DNA from: an uncultured Prevotella sp.
Lineage (GTDB): Bacteria; Bacteroidota; Bacteroidia; Bacteroidales; Bacteroidaceae
DNA: 29,709 bases
Direction of reading: 5' to 3'
NCBI GenBank assembly: GCA_946998205.1
Contig: CAMPYJ010000032.1
Coordinates: 1 to 29,709 of the forward strand
Positions within the stretch are counted from its first letter, which is position 1. Every line of letters starts with the position of its first letter. Position numbers and translations under genes: made by a program. Below the pieces are notes generated by a model that made no database searches, was not told where the DNA came from, and was given only the letters and a program-made list of their open reading frames with translations. Shown piece by piece: positions 14,135-22,027 of the stretch.

Positions 14135-15559
14135 TTGTGTTCTGTGAGTTCCTATTATGAGAAGATACTCGCCACAGGCGAGGTGAAGTGCATTGACGAG
14201 GAAGTGCCGTTTGAGATTCCAAAGGGGTGGGAATGGTGCAGAATACGTGACTTGTATGATTTTATAGATTATCGTGGGGCTACACCTCATAAATTATCAA
14301 AAGGAATACCATTGATTACAGCAAAAAATGTAAAGCAGGGATATCTTGATTATACGATTAAAGACTTTATTAGTTCGGAAGAATACTCTAATAGATTGTC
14401 AAGAGGCGTATCACATAAGGAAGATATCTTATTTACAACTGAAGCACCTCTTGGAAATGTTGCAATTGCTGACCTGGACGTGTATAGTACGGGGCAACGA
14501 CTTATAACACTACAAGCATATATACCATGTTATACAAATAACGATATGTTTATGTTCTTTATGTTGTCTCCACTCTTTCAAGAATCGGTGATTTCTTATA
14601 AAACAGGTACAACTGTAGCAGGTATAAAAGCGAGTAAACTTAAAGAAGTTCTTATTCCGACACCTCCTATTTCTGAGCAATTTAACATTGTAAAAAAAAT
14701 ACGAACCTTATTGCCATTTATAGAAAAGTATAGTAGTAGTCAAGCATTGCTGAACAAATCTAATTCTGAAATAAAAGACAAGTTAGGTAAGTCCATTTTG
14801 CAAGAAGCAATTCAAGGAAAACTTGTGCCGCAGATTGCAGGCGAAGGCACAGCCCAAGAATTGCTTCAACAGATAAAAGCGGAGAAGCTGAAACTCGTGA
14901 AAAAGGGCAAGCTAAAGAAGTCCGCCCTCAATGATTCCGTTATCTTCCGTGGTGACGATAACAGGTATTATGAGCAAGTAGCTGACTACCCTGTTTGCAT
15001 TGACGAGTTTTTGCCATTCCAAATACCTGAAACATGGGTTTGGTGCAAGATAAAGGACCTGTTGGACATTCAAACAGGTGCATCTTTCAAAAAAGAACAA
15101 GCAAATGCAAATAAAAAAGGCATTAGAATATTGCGTGGTGGAAATATTCTGCCTAATAAGTATACATTCAAAGATGATGATGTATTTGTCGCAAAGGAGT
15201 TTGTGAATGAGAATACACTTCTCAAAAGAAATTACATCATTACTCCAGCTGTTACAAGTTTGGAGAATATAGGCAAGATGACAGTTGTGGAAAAGGATTA
15301 CAATGATGTTAGTGCTGGCGGTTTCGTGTTTATAATAAGACCATATTTACAGGAGTTTACACATTCTTTGTTGATTGCTTTTTTCCTTCAAAGTCCGTTC
15401 CTAATAGAGATGATGCGAGGAATAACGAAGAAATCTGGGGCTGCATTTTACAATCTTGGAAAAGAAAGATTAAAAGAGTTGTATATTCCTTTGCCGCCAT
15501 TAAAAGAGCAGCAACGCATTGTTCAAAAGATAGAGCAATTAACGCAGTTGCTCAAATAG
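14135..15559 (+). CDS. hsdS: Silent inverted hsdS cassette (5'-truncated specificity subunit)
   Basis: Second type I specificity gene, opposite in orientation to the expressed one. The frame encodes about 470 residues but lacks the first ~65 residues of an HsdS; it enters directly at SYYEKILATGEVKCIDEEVP, where the 51-bp inverted repeat begins at 14149. Only a TTG at 14135 could act as start and no promoter is visible. It holds its own first and second target-recognition domains (after WEWCRIRDL and WVWCKIKDL) and the central conserved spacer. I infer it is a storage cassette that becomes expressed when recombination places it behind the 5' part of the other gene. Its 3' end overlaps the convergent hsdS by 21 bases. 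Confidence 0.85.
   Translation: MCSVSSYYEKILATGEVKCIDEEVPFEIPKGWEWCRIRDLYDFIDYRGATPHKLSKGIPLITAKNVKQGYLDYTIKDFISSEEYSNRLSRGVSHKEDILFTTEAPLGNVAIADLDVYSTGQRLITLQAYIPCYTNNDMFMFFMLSPLFQESVISYKTGTTVAGIKASKLKEVLIPTPPISEQFNIVKKIRTLLPFIEKYSSSQALLNKSNSEIKDKLGKSILQEAIQGKLVPQIAGEGTAQELLQQIKAEKLKLVKKGKLKKSALNDSVIFRGDDNRYYEQVADYPVCIDEFLPFQIPETWVWCKIKDLLDIQTGASFKKEQANANKKGIRILRGGNILPNKYTFKDDDVFVAKEFVNENTLLKRNYIITPAVTSLENIGKMTVVEKDYNDVSAGGFVFIIRPYLQEFTHSLLIAFFLQSPFLIEMMRGITKKSGAAFYNLGKERLKELYIPLPPLKEQQRIVQKIEQLTQLLK
14149..14199 (+). repeat. Inverted repeat IR1, silent side
   Basis: A 51-bp stretch starting TTCCTATTATGAGAAGATAC and ending CATTGACGA, identical to the reverse complement of 16788-16838. It lies at the 5' border of the variable part of hsdS. 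Inversion between the two copies flips about 2.7 kb and exchanges both recognition domains. Confidence 0.92.
14904..14981 (+). repeat. Inverted repeat IR2, silent side
   Basis: A 78-bp stretch in the central spacer, starting AGGGCAAGCTAAAGAAGTCC and ending GAGCAAGTAG, identical to the reverse complement of 16060-16137. Homology continues with mismatches for about another 100 bases on the 5' side. Inversion here would exchange only the second recognition domain. Confidence 0.92.
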
Positions 15560-15597
15560 TTTTTCTATTTGGGCAACAATGCGTTGCTGCTCTTTTA
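15501..15597. repeat. Inverted repeat IR3 and centre of the hsdS palindrome
   Basis: TAAAAGAGCAGCAACGCATT plus GTT (15501-15523) is repeated inverted at 15575-15597. In the middle, GTTGCTCAAATAG (15547-15559), T5, CTATTTGGGCAAC (15565-15577) form a 13-bp stem with one wobble pair, extended by AACGCA/TGCGTT across a 2-base bulge. This is where both convergent genes end; the stem may terminate both. Confidence 0.8.
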
Positions 15598-17029
15598 TTG
15601 GTGGCAGAGGAAACGGCATGTCAAGCAAAGTATTTCGTGAGATTCCAGGAATCATACTATTGGCATTTTTTTCAAGAATACTAAGATTACTCTGCAAAAA
15701 ACACTTAATATATTTCAAATCTATACCAAAAGATGTAATAGCCATAACTTGTCTCGCAATATGAATCTGTCCAATATTATTGAATGCCATAGAGCCAATT
15801 GTTCCTTTGCAAGTAAGAAGTAAATCACCTTTATCTGAAATTGTTATAGGTGAATCTGTCCATCTATTAACAAGTAAATCTGAATTAACAAAATTGCTTG
15901 CTCCTGTAATATAAGGTATCCCATGATGTAAGTCATTGTATCGTGAGGGTTCTAAATCCCTGCCAGACAACAAAGAAATACCTTGATCAAACCTAATCCA
16001 TTGCCAACTCTTAGGAATTTCAAAAGGAATTTGCTCAGTTATATCCAAACACTTTTTGCCTACTTGCTCATAATACCTGTTATCGTCACCACGGAAGATA
16101 ACGGAATCATTGAGGGCGGACTTCTTTAGCTTGCCCTCCTTAACAAGTTTCTCCTTTTCAGCCTTTATCTGTTCAAGCAGTTCTTGCGCTGTTCCTTCTT
16201 CGGCAATTTGCGGAACAAGTTTTCCTTGAATTGCTTCTTGTAAAACGGACTTTTTTAACTGTTCCTTTATGGAGTCATTGAGTATGTCCTGTTTTTCTTG
16301 AATAACATTGTAATTCTCAATCAAAGGTATGAGCAGGGATAATTTCTCGATTATGCGCTCACCTTCATTGAGTGGAGGCAAAGGACACATTACTTCTAAT
16401 ACGTTAGAAACAGCAAGTCCTGGTTGAGCCGTAGCTGTTGCATATTTGTTTAGGTTTAACGCGGTCAAGAAATAATACATAAACAAAGATGATAAAATCT
16501 CATATGTATCTACAACCACAGCATGCTCTGTTGCATAGAACTTTCCTTTTTCAATGTTTACGCAGCCACATAACCCTCCTTGTCTGCCAATAATTGAATA
16601 ATGCCCATGAGAATTAAAGTTCTCTGTATATCCTCGCAATCCATTTCCACCAACACATCTGTAAGGATGAGAATCTGATTTGTCTGAGAAGATTTTGTTT
16701 GCAGAGATATTCTTGCCAGCTTGCATCGAACAAATATGTTTAAGCCTGCACCACTCCCACCCAACAGGAATCTCAAATGGAATCTCATCGTCAATGCACT
16801 TCACCTCGCCTGTGGCGAGTATCTTCTCATAATAGGAATTGTCGTCACCACGGTAGATAATGGATGCGTTTTTGTCACGCTTGATTTTCTTCTCCTTGAT
16901 TAAGCGTTCTTTCTCTTGGCGAATCTTCTCAAGCAATACGCTTGCTGGCTCATCATTTGGATCTTGTGGAACAAGTTTCCCCTGTATCGCCCATTGCAAT
17001 ATGCTGTTCTTTAATTGTTTTCCGTTCAT
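15539..17029 (-). CDS. hsdS: Type I restriction-modification specificity subunit, expressed copy
   Basis: DNA-recognition subunit of the HsdRMS enzyme. The 496-residue protein has the normal two-domain plan: N-terminal conserved helix (LKNSILQWAIQGKLVPQDPN), repeat-like GDDNSYYEKI, first recognition domain (after WEWCRLKHI), central spacer with a second LKKSVLQEAIQGKLVPQIAE and GDDNRYYEQV, second recognition domain (after WQWIRFDQG), and a C-terminal PPIKEQQRIVAQIEKLFEQL. It has the true 5' end that the convergent copy lacks, so it is the copy in the expression position. Three inverted repeats link it to the silent copy. GDD-N-YYE occurs at both domain borders, giving recombination sites at both. 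Confidence 0.93.
   Translation of the reverse strand: MNGKQLKNSILQWAIQGKLVPQDPNDEPASVLLEKIRQEKERLIKEKKIKRDKNASIIYRGDDNSYYEKILATGEVKCIDDEIPFEIPVGWEWCRLKHICSMQAGKNISANKIFSDKSDSHPYRCVGGNGLRGYTENFNSHGHYSIIGRQGGLCGCVNIEKGKFYATEHAVVVDTYEILSSLFMYYFLTALNLNKYATATAQPGLAVSNVLEVMCPLPPLNEGERIIEKLSLLIPLIENYNVIQEKQDILNDSIKEQLKKSVLQEAIQGKLVPQIAEEGTAQELLEQIKAEKEKLVKEGKLKKSALNDSVIFRGDDNRYYEQVGKKCLDITEQIPFEIPKSWQWIRFDQGISLLSGRDLEPSRYNDLHHGIPYITGASNFVNSDLLVNRWTDSPITISDKGDLLLTCKGTIGSMAFNNIGQIHIARQVMAITSFGIDLKYIKCFLQSNLSILEKNANSMIPGISRNTLLDMPFPLPPIKEQQRIVAQIEKLFEQLR
16060..16137 (-). repeat. Inverted repeat IR2, expressed side
   Basis: 78 bp, exact reverse complement of 14904-14981; encodes the spacer segment KKSALNDSVIFRGDDNRYYE of the expressed hsdS. 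Confidence 0.92.
16788..16838 (-). repeat. Inverted repeat IR1, expressed side
   Basis: 51 bp, exact reverse complement of 14149-14199; encodes YYEKILATGEVKCID at the start of the first variable domain. Upstream of it lies the unique hsdS 5' end. Confidence 0.92.
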
Positions 17030-17044
17030 TGCAATTTTCTATCG

Positions 17045-17551
17045 TTAGAAATCATTGTCCTTATTCTTCTGCTTCAAAAAGAACTGATAAAGTTTCTTGC
17101 CTATTTTATCTTTGGCAAATGTCCGCTCATGCTCAATAGGTATGGTAGATAACCTTATCTTAGCCACGCCTTTTTTCAACAACTCAAATTGTTGTGGACT
17201 TATCTTGAATTGAGCTGTAGAACTGATTCCTGTCACTGGAAGGACTATATTGCCAGAGACAATACCTGCCGTTTCAGAGCCGCTACCAATCTGAGAACCA
17301 TAAAGTTTAATAACTTCACCATCGAATGTTTTCAACAACATGGTTGATTCTTTTAGGAAATTCAGTCTGTCTGACTTTGCGGTTGCAATAATGTAATATG
17401 CCGTATCTTGCTTTGCAACACTATATTTCATGTTGCATCCCTCGGCAGCCAAAGGCCGATATGTATATCCAACCGTTTGTGCATTTATATTGACACTGAA
17501 CATAGTCAGTACAATAGACAAAATGATTTGTATTCCAATATTACTTTTCAT
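17045..17551 (-). CDS. Small secreted protein of unknown function inside the RM operon
   Basis: From the ATG at 17551 the product has 168 residues, starting with a signal peptide (MKSNIGIQIILSIVLTMFSV then NINAQ). The mature part (YTYRPLAAEGCNMKYSVAKQ, then a beta-rich middle with GSGSETAGIVSGNIVLPVTG) ends in a basic tail KIGKKLYQFFLKQKNKDNDF. I do not recognise the family. The frame is open for 41 more codons upstream, overlapping the nuclease gene, but the signal peptide decides the start. It is co-oriented between yhcG and hsdS (15 bases before the hsdS start). A periplasmic or secreted protein in a restriction operon is unusual; it may be cargo or an envelope-level defence partner. Confidence 0.7.
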   Translation of the reverse strand: MKSNIGIQIILSIVLTMFSVNINAQTVGYTYRPLAAEGCNMKYSVAKQDTAYYIIATAKSDRLNFLKESTMLLKTFDGEVIKLYGSQIGSGSETAGIVSGNIVLPVTGISSTAQFKISPQQFELLKKGVAKIRLSTIPIEHERTFAKDKIGKKLYQFFLKQKNKDNDF

Positions 17552-17591
17552 AATTATGCTATAAAATCGAAATGTCCTTATTTTATTGTTG

Positions 17592-18617
17592 TTACTCAAC
17601 TTCGTCCAACAACTTGTCAAGTTGCGCTTGCAGTTCTTCACGCTTTGGCAAATAGAGTTGGTAACGTGCCACAAACAATTGATTGGTTATACCCTCCAAG
17701 GCATACTCCATCAGAAGTTCGTCTTTTCTTGCTCCCAAAACTATGCCAATGGGTGGATTATCGTCAGGTTGACATACTTCTGTTTTGAAATAGTTAAGGT
17801 AGAGGTTCATCTGTCCGACGTCACCATGCTTTATCTCTGCTCGCTTTAGGTCAATCAACACATAGCATTTCAAGATACAGTGGTAGAACACCAAATCCAC
17901 CTTGAACTGTCGGCTTCCTATCTGCATGGAGTATTGTCTGCCCACAAATGCAAAACCACGTCCCATTTCCAAAAGGAACTGCTCCATGTGGTCTTTCAGA
18001 GCCTTTTCCAAGTCGCCCTCTTTATAGCGTTTCTGTTTGGGAAGTCCTGCAAATTCAAGCACGAAAGGGTCGCGGATGATGTCTTGCGGAGTTTGTACTT
18101 GATGCCCCTCGTTAGCCAAAGCAAGAACTCCAGCCTTGTCTGTGCTTAGTGCAAGTCGCTGAAACAGACAACTTTTCATCTGTCTTTTCAGTTCTCTAAC
18201 CTTCCAACATTCCTTGATGGATTCCTTATAATAGAACTGCATTTCAAGTGCATTATCACACTTCAACAGTTCATAATAATGGCTCCATGTCAATTTGTGG
18301 GACAGTGTCCCACATTTTGGGAATGCCAAGTATAACTTACGCATATAGGTAAGGTTTGTTCGGTTAAAACCTTTTCCATTTCTTGCTGTCAAATCCTTTG
18401 CAAGGTTTACAAGTAACCTTTTGCCATATTCTGCTCTTTGTTTACCACCCTGTTCAAATTCAACGATATACTTTCCTGTTTGCCAATTGACATCAAGTAA
18501 TTCCGTATTGACCGCAGTAATGGCTTTTGACTTCGCCTCACCCCATAGCGTGGTTATGTTGTCAATCAAATTCTGATAGGCAGCATCATTTATGTTTGTC
18601 AAATTATTTTGTTCCAT
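17592..18617 (-). CDS. YhcG/DUF1016 PD-(D/E)xK nuclease-family protein
   Basis: Predicted nuclease often found with type I restriction systems. From the ATG at 18617 it has 341 residues: an N-terminal DUF1016 helical region (ITTLWGEAKSKAITAVNTEL, YGKRLLVNLAKDL, FNRTNLTYMRKLY) and a C-terminal PDDEXK-like domain with D241 in FKVDLVFYH, D256-L-K258 in YVLIDLKRAE, and Q269 in GQMNLYLNYF. The catalytic pattern looks intact. It follows the AIPR gene by 25 bases and is probably in the same transcript. The substrate is unknown to me; family members are linked to RM islands and DNA repair-like functions. Confidence 0.88.
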   Translation of the reverse strand: MEQNNLTNINDAAYQNLIDNITTLWGEAKSKAITAVNTELLDVNWQTGKYIVEFEQGGKQRAEYGKRLLVNLAKDLTARNGKGFNRTNLTYMRKLYLAFPKCGTLSHKLTWSHYYELLKCDNALEMQFYYKESIKECWKVRELKRQMKSCLFQRLALSTDKAGVLALANEGHQVQTPQDIIRDPFVLEFAGLPKQKRYKEGDLEKALKDHMEQFLLEMGRGFAFVGRQYSMQIGSRQFKVDLVFYHCILKCYVLIDLKRAEIKHGDVGQMNLYLNYFKTEVCQPDDNPPIGIVLGARKDELLMEYALEGITNQLFVARYQLYLPKREELQAQLDKLLDEVE

Positions 18618-18642
18618 TGCTATATATCCACACATTCATTAT

Positions 18643-20409
18643 TTAATCATCTGCTTGTACTCTATACGAAAAGTATTGAGGTTCCATTTTCAAGTTTTTC
18701 TTTAGTTTGTCTGCCATCTGTTTGTTCATAGTAGGCAAGAATGAGAAATAATTAATTATTGCAGACTGAATACCTTGAATACAGGCTTTATTTCTCACCC
18801 AGTTTTGTGGTATGAATGTCTTATTGGCTTGTAAACAATTTTGAGACTCCGATGCGATAGCATTATTTAGGCAATTAACAGAGATTGCTATAATTGTGTC
18901 AATAAGGTTGTTAGTCTGCGCAAGTCGCAAGGATTCCGCAGGGGAAGGGACGCTAATTTGATTGTTACACTTGGCAAAAACAGCTGAAATGGCAAACAAT
19001 AGATGGTATGGAGCATAAGCCTTCATCGTTAGAAGTATTTCATCAAGCCCTAATGGATTTTCTACAATCCACGAATCCATAATTTTATTCATCCAAAAAT
19101 TCAACGCATAAACATCTTCTGGATGATATTCATTCTTGAACAATGTGGAGAAGTACTTGTCGAAAATCTTAGTCTCACCATATGATAAGTTTGGGCGTTG
19201 CATATACCAAGCCATAAGTTCCTTGCCCAAATTAGACAATTCCACCGTATAAGCCTTGTCCTTGTTGGCTGGTACTTGTTCTCCTCTCTTGGTGGCAAAG
19301 AATCCATTAGAATATGTTTGCTCATATGCCTTCTTTAATTTCAACACTTGTTTACTATTGCTTCGCAAATCTCTTGCCTTTACTGCACTCTGAGTGTTCG
19401 TGTTGATGCTTATGGAATCGGCACGGTCACGTTGTGGGATTTCGTAAAAGCGAAACAATACATAGGCGTCATCACATTTCTTTACATTTTCGCTGCAACT
19501 CAAAATGGTATTTAATGACTGGCAACCATTAACGACATTCAATCCGTAGAACTTGAATTGACCATTTTTAAGGTCTTCCATTTTATTACAAATGGCAGTT
19601 ATACCGTTATGAAAAAAGAAGAAATCTCGACACTTGTTAAGGTCATTGATTGTTCTCTTGATTTTCTTGTTTACAGTATTGTTGATGCCTAAACTTTGTC
19701 TTACATTTTTTTGAAATAGGGAACCATCTTTAATGCCAGGAATTTTGATACATTCCTTTAACGGCATAGCAGCCACAAGAACTTTTGTGGAACTAAGTTC
19801 GGTCATGAGATATTTACCCTCTTCTAAAGAAATGGTATGGTTAAGTATTGGATTTGTTTGCTCTAATACCCTGTTATAAGCATCCAATAATCCCTGTCTA
19901 TCAATAACGGCAAACTGAGCATTTATATCAGAGTTATCGTCTTCTGCCAGTTTTATTTGAAATGCCTCAATATCTTTTTCCGCTTCAACAGAAAATGTAG
20001 AAGTTGTTATCAATTCAAAACAAAGACAATAAGAATCGTCATTTAATGCCTCTGAAATCTCAGCTATTTTCTTTTTCAGTTTCTCATTCGCATTTTCTTG
20101 TAACTTGGCACGATTGTCAAACTGGCTCCAAGAGGAAATAACTTCTCTTACAGTCTCTGCATTAACTGTGTCACCAAGATAATATTTACCTTGAACAATA
20201 TATATTTTTTGCTCATCTTCATCAATGTAAACAGCATCTATTTGTTTATCATTAGCCCCATCTGTTACAGCATCTTTTGTCTGGCACTGATCCAACAAAT
20301 GTATATTGCGCATATACCATGCAACAAATCTTTGCCCATCATTAGAAAATTTCTGTTGATAATAATCTTGCGAAATTTCGTTTTTTATAATATCAAGTAT
20401 ATTCTCCAT
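18643..20409 (-). CDS. AIPR-family abortive phage-resistance protein
   Basis: Predicted anti-phage protein. The 588-residue product has an N-terminal nuclease-like region with DGANDKQIDAVY (50-61) and IVQGKYY (about 71-77), which fits a PD-(D/E)xK-like fold with Q in the third motif, and the AIPR hallmark FFFHNGITAICNKMED (264-279) followed by NVVNGCQSLNTIL (291-303). It lies 14 bases after hsdM and 25 before the nuclease gene, on the same strand. AIPR genes occur in several defence contexts including within RM operons. Whether it acts alone or with HsdM methylation as a self-marker is not shown. Confidence 0.87.
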   Translation of the reverse strand: MENILDIIKNEISQDYYQQKFSNDGQRFVAWYMRNIHLLDQCQTKDAVTDGANDKQIDAVYIDEDEQKIYIVQGKYYLGDTVNAETVREVISSWSQFDNRAKLQENANEKLKKKIAEISEALNDDSYCLCFELITTSTFSVEAEKDIEAFQIKLAEDDNSDINAQFAVIDRQGLLDAYNRVLEQTNPILNHTISLEEGKYLMTELSSTKVLVAAMPLKECIKIPGIKDGSLFQKNVRQSLGINNTVNKKIKRTINDLNKCRDFFFFHNGITAICNKMEDLKNGQFKFYGLNVVNGCQSLNTILSCSENVKKCDDAYVLFRFYEIPQRDRADSISINTNTQSAVKARDLRSNSKQVLKLKKAYEQTYSNGFFATKRGEQVPANKDKAYTVELSNLGKELMAWYMQRPNLSYGETKIFDKYFSTLFKNEYHPEDVYALNFWMNKIMDSWIVENPLGLDEILLTMKAYAPYHLLFAISAVFAKCNNQISVPSPAESLRLAQTNNLIDTIIAISVNCLNNAIASESQNCLQANKTFIPQNWVRNKACIQGIQSAIINYFSFLPTMNKQMADKLKKNLKMEPQYFSYRVQADD

Positions 20410-20423
20410 AATTATATTCTCGT

Positions 20424-21938
20424 TTATAACAATTCGTTAACATTCACATCAATCCCCAAGATATGTTGTATCTCTGCCAAGGTCTTGTCTATCTCATGGT
20501 CGAGAGCCTTGCGCTTCTTGAAATAATTGGCAAGCAGTTCGGCTGGAGGTAGGATTTCCTCATCCTCTTTCGGGAACTTACACAAGTCGAAGTTACAATC
20601 AGTATCTATCAGCTCCTGTACCGGATAGCAGCGCGCTTTCTCGTCACCGTCGGCGATAATCATCTCCTTGCGGTCGTTCCACCACTCACGGATAGGGTCG
20701 CAATGCTCCGATTTCATGGATTTTGTCTTGGAGAAGTGCTTGTAACCTTCTGGCATGTCGAGACGATAGAACCAAGTGTCTTTTGTGGAGAAACCCTCGG
20801 GCGCACCGTCTGCGCGGGTGTTGTCGAAGAACAGTATGTTTGTGGCAATGGATGTGTAAGGAGCGAAGATGCTGCCCGGCAAACGGATGATGGTGTGCAG
20901 ATTGAAATCTCGAAGCAATTTCGTCTTAATGGCAATCTTTGTGTTGTCAGCACCAAAGAGGAAACCGTCTGGCACAATAACCGCCGCGCGCCCATTCTTT
21001 TTCAGTCGGTACATGATGAGTACCATAAACAAGTCGGCAGTCTCGCTACTGCGCATGTCAGAGGGAAAGTGCGACTTGACGTCAGACTTCTCGTTGCCAC
21101 CGTATGGAGGATTCATCAACACCACATCAAACTTGTCTTCGTCTGTGTAGTTGAGTACATCTTTTGTAAGCGAATTGTCATGAAACACCAATGGCGTGTC
21201 AATACCATGAAGCAACAGGTTTGTCACGCACAGCATATATGGGAATTGTTTTTTCTCGATACCAAACACAGATTGATTGTACTCCTTACGGTCTTCTGCT
21301 GTCTTTACCTTTTTATCCAGTTCGCCCAGCCAACTCGTAATAAATCCACCTGTACCACAAGCGAAGTCAGCCATTTTCTCGCCAATCTGTGGATTGACGA
21401 TTTCTGCCATAAACTCGGTTAAGGCTCTGGGAGTGTAGAACTCACCAGACGAACCAGCCGACTGCATTTCTTTCAAGATGGTTTCGTATATTTCACCGAA
21501 AGCGTGGCTTTCTTCATAGTCGCCAAGGTTTAATCCGTCAATCACATTGAGCACTTGGCGGAGCTGAACGCCATCCTTCATATACTGGTTGGCATCCTCA
21601 AAAGTTGTCTTAACAATCGCTTGACGAATTGGAGTGTCTGGCGTTATCTCTAATTTTTTAAGCTTGACAAACAAGGTGTTGTTGACAAACGAAAGCAAAT
21701 CATCACCCGTCAAGGCATTGCCGCTGCCATCATCATGTGCCCAGTTGCGCCAGCGGCATTCCTCAGGAATGATTGACTTGTAATCGTCATCGTCCAATTC
21801 CCAGTCGTTCTCTTTCTCGTCATAGACTTTCAAAAACAGCATCCATGCCATTTGCTCAATACGCTGCGCATCACCGTTGATACCAGCGTCATTGCGCATG
21901 ATATTGCGTACTCGTTTTACGAAATTTGATAAACTCAT
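20424..21938 (-). CDS. hsdM: Type I restriction-modification DNA methyltransferase subunit
   Basis: N6-adenine methyltransferase that acts with HsdS for modification and with HsdR for restriction. The 504-residue protein starts MSLSNFVKRVRNIMRNDAGI, has the GEFYTPR segment (165-171), SAM-binding motif I DFACGTGG (191-198) and catalytic motif IV NPPYGG (276-281), all intact, and a C-terminal helical part (HEIDKTLAEIQHILGIDVNV). Length is normal. It is separated from hsdR by 89 bases and followed by the AIPR gene, not by hsdS, which lies more than 3 kb downstream. Confidence 0.96.
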   Translation of the reverse strand: MSLSNFVKRVRNIMRNDAGINGDAQRIEQMAWMLFLKVYDEKENDWELDDDDYKSIIPEECRWRNWAHDDGSGNALTGDDLLSFVNNTLFVKLKKLEITPDTPIRQAIVKTTFEDANQYMKDGVQLRQVLNVIDGLNLGDYEESHAFGEIYETILKEMQSAGSSGEFYTPRALTEFMAEIVNPQIGEKMADFACGTGGFITSWLGELDKKVKTAEDRKEYNQSVFGIEKKQFPYMLCVTNLLLHGIDTPLVFHDNSLTKDVLNYTDEDKFDVVLMNPPYGGNEKSDVKSHFPSDMRSSETADLFMVLIMYRLKKNGRAAVIVPDGFLFGADNTKIAIKTKLLRDFNLHTIIRLPGSIFAPYTSIATNILFFDNTRADGAPEGFSTKDTWFYRLDMPEGYKHFSKTKSMKSEHCDPIREWWNDRKEMIIADGDEKARCYPVQELIDTDCNFDLCKFPKEDEEILPPAELLANYFKKRKALDHEIDKTLAEIQHILGIDVNVNELL

Positions 21939-22027
21939 CTGTTGTTTCTCTTTGTGCGTCTTTTCTTGTCACGACATCGCTAAAGCGAGCTTGGCTCTGT
22001 TCGTTTGACTTATCGACAAGATTCTAT

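Noticed and set aside
14135..15559. Second hsdS as an independent, complete gene
   Set aside because: It lacks the conserved first ~65 residues and a promoter, and begins exactly at the inverted repeat, so a silent cassette explains it better.
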